A DNA stretch of 64,000 nucleotides from positions 6,200,001 to 6,264,000 of the forward strand of contig OX579642.1 in assembly GCA_951230915.1 (NCBI GenBank). Direction: 5' to 3'. This stretch comes from Antitrichia curtipendula. Lineage: Eukaryota > Streptophyta > Bryopsida > Hypnales > Leucodontaceae. Position 1 is the stretch's first letter. Each line of letters begins with the position of its first letter. This document shows, one piece after another, positions 62,314 through 64,000 of this stretch. Below the pieces are notes generated by a model that saw only the letters and a program-made list of their open reading frames with translations, was not told the origin of the DNA and did not search any database. The translations under genes and the position numbers were made by a program.

Positions 62314-62321
62314 GGCGGGAG
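62314..62321 (+). promoter_or_regulatory. E2F-like motif, copy 2
   Basis: The same GGCGGGAG in the second unit, unchanged although the surrounding unit has diverged. Confidence 0.3.
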
Positions 62322-62545
62322 ATTTGGATGTGCTCTGCTTTCTCTCAGCTCTTGCTTGCAAAGATTGTGTCTTTCACTTCCTTATATCCGGCCGTTGCTG
62401 TCGATTCAGCGCCACAGATTTGCGGAGAAGCACCTGCGATTACCGTTTCGGTACTTATCCCTCCCGATTTCGATTACCGCGTAGGAAAGTTTTGGTGCAC
62501 TCGGTTTGACTGAGGCGACTGCAGCGAACGGACTTGAATTCGGCT

Positions 62546-62975
62546 ATCTGCTCATTTGCTGCATCCCCAGGCGACGTGATGTTGTTGTGGAAGCCTAATC
62601 CGGAGCTCGGGGAGATTGCTGCTGGACTGCCATAGCCGACCTGGTTGAGTTAGGAGCTTCCCCGTTTGTGAGAATGCGAATGCTTCTGACCAATTGTGAA
62701 CCTATCGTGTATGTGAGAGTTCGGATGTTCCGGTCCCATTGCGAGTCACCGTTTCCTCATATGGAATCACGAGAGTTTTGCCTCGATGCTGCTTATCCGA
62801 GTGTTCCAGTTTGTGAGCTTATTGCTTCGTTGGCGGCACCCACGTTGGACGGGAACGCGCTTTAACTGTAGAGAGTGTGTAGGAATTGGGATTGAGGGTT
62901 TGTGAGAGGATAGGGTGGAGGTGACGAAGAAATGTGAGTCGGAGCAAACTCGTGACCGCCATCCAGTAGACAGCC
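62546..62975 (+). other. CDC45 leader or proximal promoter
   Basis: G+C-rich sequence directly before the CDC45 start, with several short upstream ATGs. I see no intron or splice signals that I can defend. Confidence 0.4.
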
Positions 62976-64000
62976 ATGGTTAGAGAGACAAATGCTGGAG
63001 CTTTCTATGACAAGCTTCGGAAGGCCGTAGCGACATCCGTAGGATCCCCTCTGCTGATATTTCCGTCCGCCGCGGACGTGGATTCCCTCTGCGCTCTGAA
63101 AATCGTCACCCACCTCTTGGTCCAAGATTCAGTCCGCTACTCTGTGTACCCTGTGGCTGGTTTCCAAAGCATTCAGAACCTCGCAGGTCGATCGCTGCGA
63201 TCGGAGGATGATACCGTAGTGATTCTCCTCATCAACTGGGGCGCTTCACGCAATTTGCACCAGCTGCTGCAACTGGGTTCCAAAGTGCAGGTGTTTGTAG
63301 TGGATAGCCATCGACCCATACATTTGCACAACTTGAGTGACTTGAATCCCCAGGTTACGGTGTTGTTCACACAGGACGATGAAGCGCAAGCGGACATGCC
63401 GTACGGGTTCATGCTGAATAGGTTGTCAAGTTTTGCTTCCACTTATGATTCCAATCCCGATCTTTTTGATGAGTCGGACTCCGATTCAGATTCGGATTCT
63501 GATGACGAGGAGAGGAGACGGAAGAGGCGGAAGAAAGGCGATGGGGATGATGATCCCAATCGCGAGGAGGAGCTTCTGAAGGCGGAGTATTACCGGATGG
63601 GCTGCTTCCATGGCCGGCCATCGGGTTGTCTCATGTTCGACATTGCCCACACTCTGCACAAGAACACAAACGAGCTTCTGTGGCTTGCGGGTGTGGCACT
63701 GACAGATCAGTTTGTACATGAGCGGTTAAGCAAAGAGCGATATGACTCGACCCAATCCGAGCTTGAAGGGTTTGTAGCGTTGGCTGGCAATTTGGAGGGT
63801 AACACGAGTGTGACATTGAAGGACGGGACGCGAGTACGCGCACCGGATGTTTCAAGGATAATCTTCGACGAAGAGCCTCGCCTGATGCTCCTCAGGGAAT
63901 GGAGTTTGTATGAAGCCATGCTGTGTTCCTTTTACGTAGCACCGAAGTTGAAGACCTGGGGTGACAGTGGCTTGAAAACAATGAAGCTTCTGATTGCCAA
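62976..64000 (+). CDS. CDC45: CDC45 replication initiation factor (N-terminal part; runs off window)
   Basis: CDC45 joins MCM2-7 and GINS to form the CMG helicase that unwinds DNA at eukaryotic forks. The frame is open from the ATG at 62976 (an in-frame TAG lies six codons upstream-side, at 62967-62969) to the window edge, 341 codons without an intron; the family is about 570-650 aa, so roughly half is here. Visible features: FYDKLRKAVATS then LLIFPSAADVDSLCALKI, the degenerate DHH/RecJ-type fold start, VILLINWGAS, VFVVDSHRPIHLHN (second DHH-like block), a charged insertion at residues 164-200 (DESDSDSDSDSDDEE then RRRKRRKKGDGDDD), and the conserved EYYRMGCFHGRPSGCLMFDI, LLWLAGVALTDQFVHER and LREWSLYEAMLCSFYVAPKL. 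The Asp/Ser run offers casein-kinase-type sites and separates the two halves of the fold. TIMELESS lies divergently upstream. Confidence 0.94.
   Translation, partial: MVRETNAGAFYDKLRKAVATSVGSPLLIFPSAADVDSLCALKIVTHLLVQDSVRYSVYPVAGFQSIQNLAGRSLRSEDDTVVILLINWGASRNLHQLLQLGSKVQVFVVDSHRPIHLHNLSDLNPQVTVLFTQDDEAQADMPYGFMLNRLSSFASTYDSNPDLFDESDSDSDSDSDDEERRRKRRKKGDGDDDPNREEELLKAEYYRMGCFHGRPSGCLMFDIAHTLHKNTNELLWLAGVALTDQFVHERLSKERYDSTQSELEGFVALAGNLEGNTSVTLKDGTRVRAPDVSRIIFDEEPRLMLLREWSLYEAMLCSFYVAPKLKTWGDSGLKTMKLLIA

Larger units (their letters stand above)
61975..62545 (+). repeat. Tandem duplication upstream of CDC45, unit about 284 bp
   Basis: Two adjacent copies (about 61975-62260 and 62261-62545). 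Anchors: GAGCTTCCAGTGGCGGGAGA at about 62022 and 62303; GATTCAGCGCCACAG at 62117 and 62403; GCAGC(A/G)AACGGACTTGAAT at 62240 and 62521. The copies differ by substitutions and small indels. The block probably lies in the CDC45 promoter or leader. Confidence 0.85.

Noticed and set aside
62668..62865. Upstream open stretch of 65 codons before CDC45
   Set aside because: Located in the leader; composition follows the local repeats and no family is recognised.
1..64000. CRISPR arrays, bacterial operons or phage genes
   Set aside because: Genes have spliceosomal introns and plant organelle leaders; repeats are transposon- or satellite-like without regular spacers.

Overview
This is eukaryotic nuclear DNA from a plant, read as a low-density, AT-rich region carrying five intron-bearing (or partial) protein genes in a sea of mobile-element debris. 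The plant assignment rests on a phytoene synthase with a plastid-type leader, a plant-style phosphatidylinositol synthase, and an L1-like LINE with a plant-type zinc-knuckle ORF1. Exons are much richer in G+C than introns and spacers. I suspect a non-flowering plant (bryophyte, lycophyte or similar), but the sequence alone does not settle this.

Layout. 1-1656 is flank. 1670-11848 (minus) is one degraded LINE of about 10.2 kb bounded by a 13-14 bp target duplication. 11863-16821 is spacer plus the PSY leader. 16822-19909 (plus) is phytoene synthase (5 exons, 420 aa). 21004-24018 (minus) is phosphatidylinositol synthase (10 exons, 234 aa), convergent with PSY. 24735-25318 (minus) is a broken partial copy of the branched-chain dehydrogenase gene that lies intact at 37275-41286 (plus, 11 exons, 369 aa). 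25.7-35.0 kb and 42-53.6 kb are dense in non-autonomous DNA elements. 54460-60223 (minus) is TIMELESS (14 exons, 997 aa), and 62976 to the right edge (plus) is the first 341 codons of CDC45. For the four complete genes the exon lengths I derived sum to a multiple of three, and every junction keeps phase.

The most striking functional point is that TIMELESS and CDC45, two replication-fork proteins, sit head to head with about 2.75 kb between their start codons. The spacer holds E2F-like sites (one perfect TTTCCCGCC on the TIMELESS side) and a tandem duplication upstream of CDC45 that repeats a GGCGGGAG motif.

The most striking mobile-element point is a family of TTAA-flanked elements with CCCCTAAAGG termini. 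Three copies are exactly 935 bp (25981-26915, 42162-43096, 51021-51955) and two are older and degraded. Two insertions can be proved from within the window, because the repeat each one landed in also exists as an uninterrupted copy elsewhere. One of them is nested three deep. I found no rRNA or convincing tRNA genes, no CRISPR and no prokaryote-style operons.
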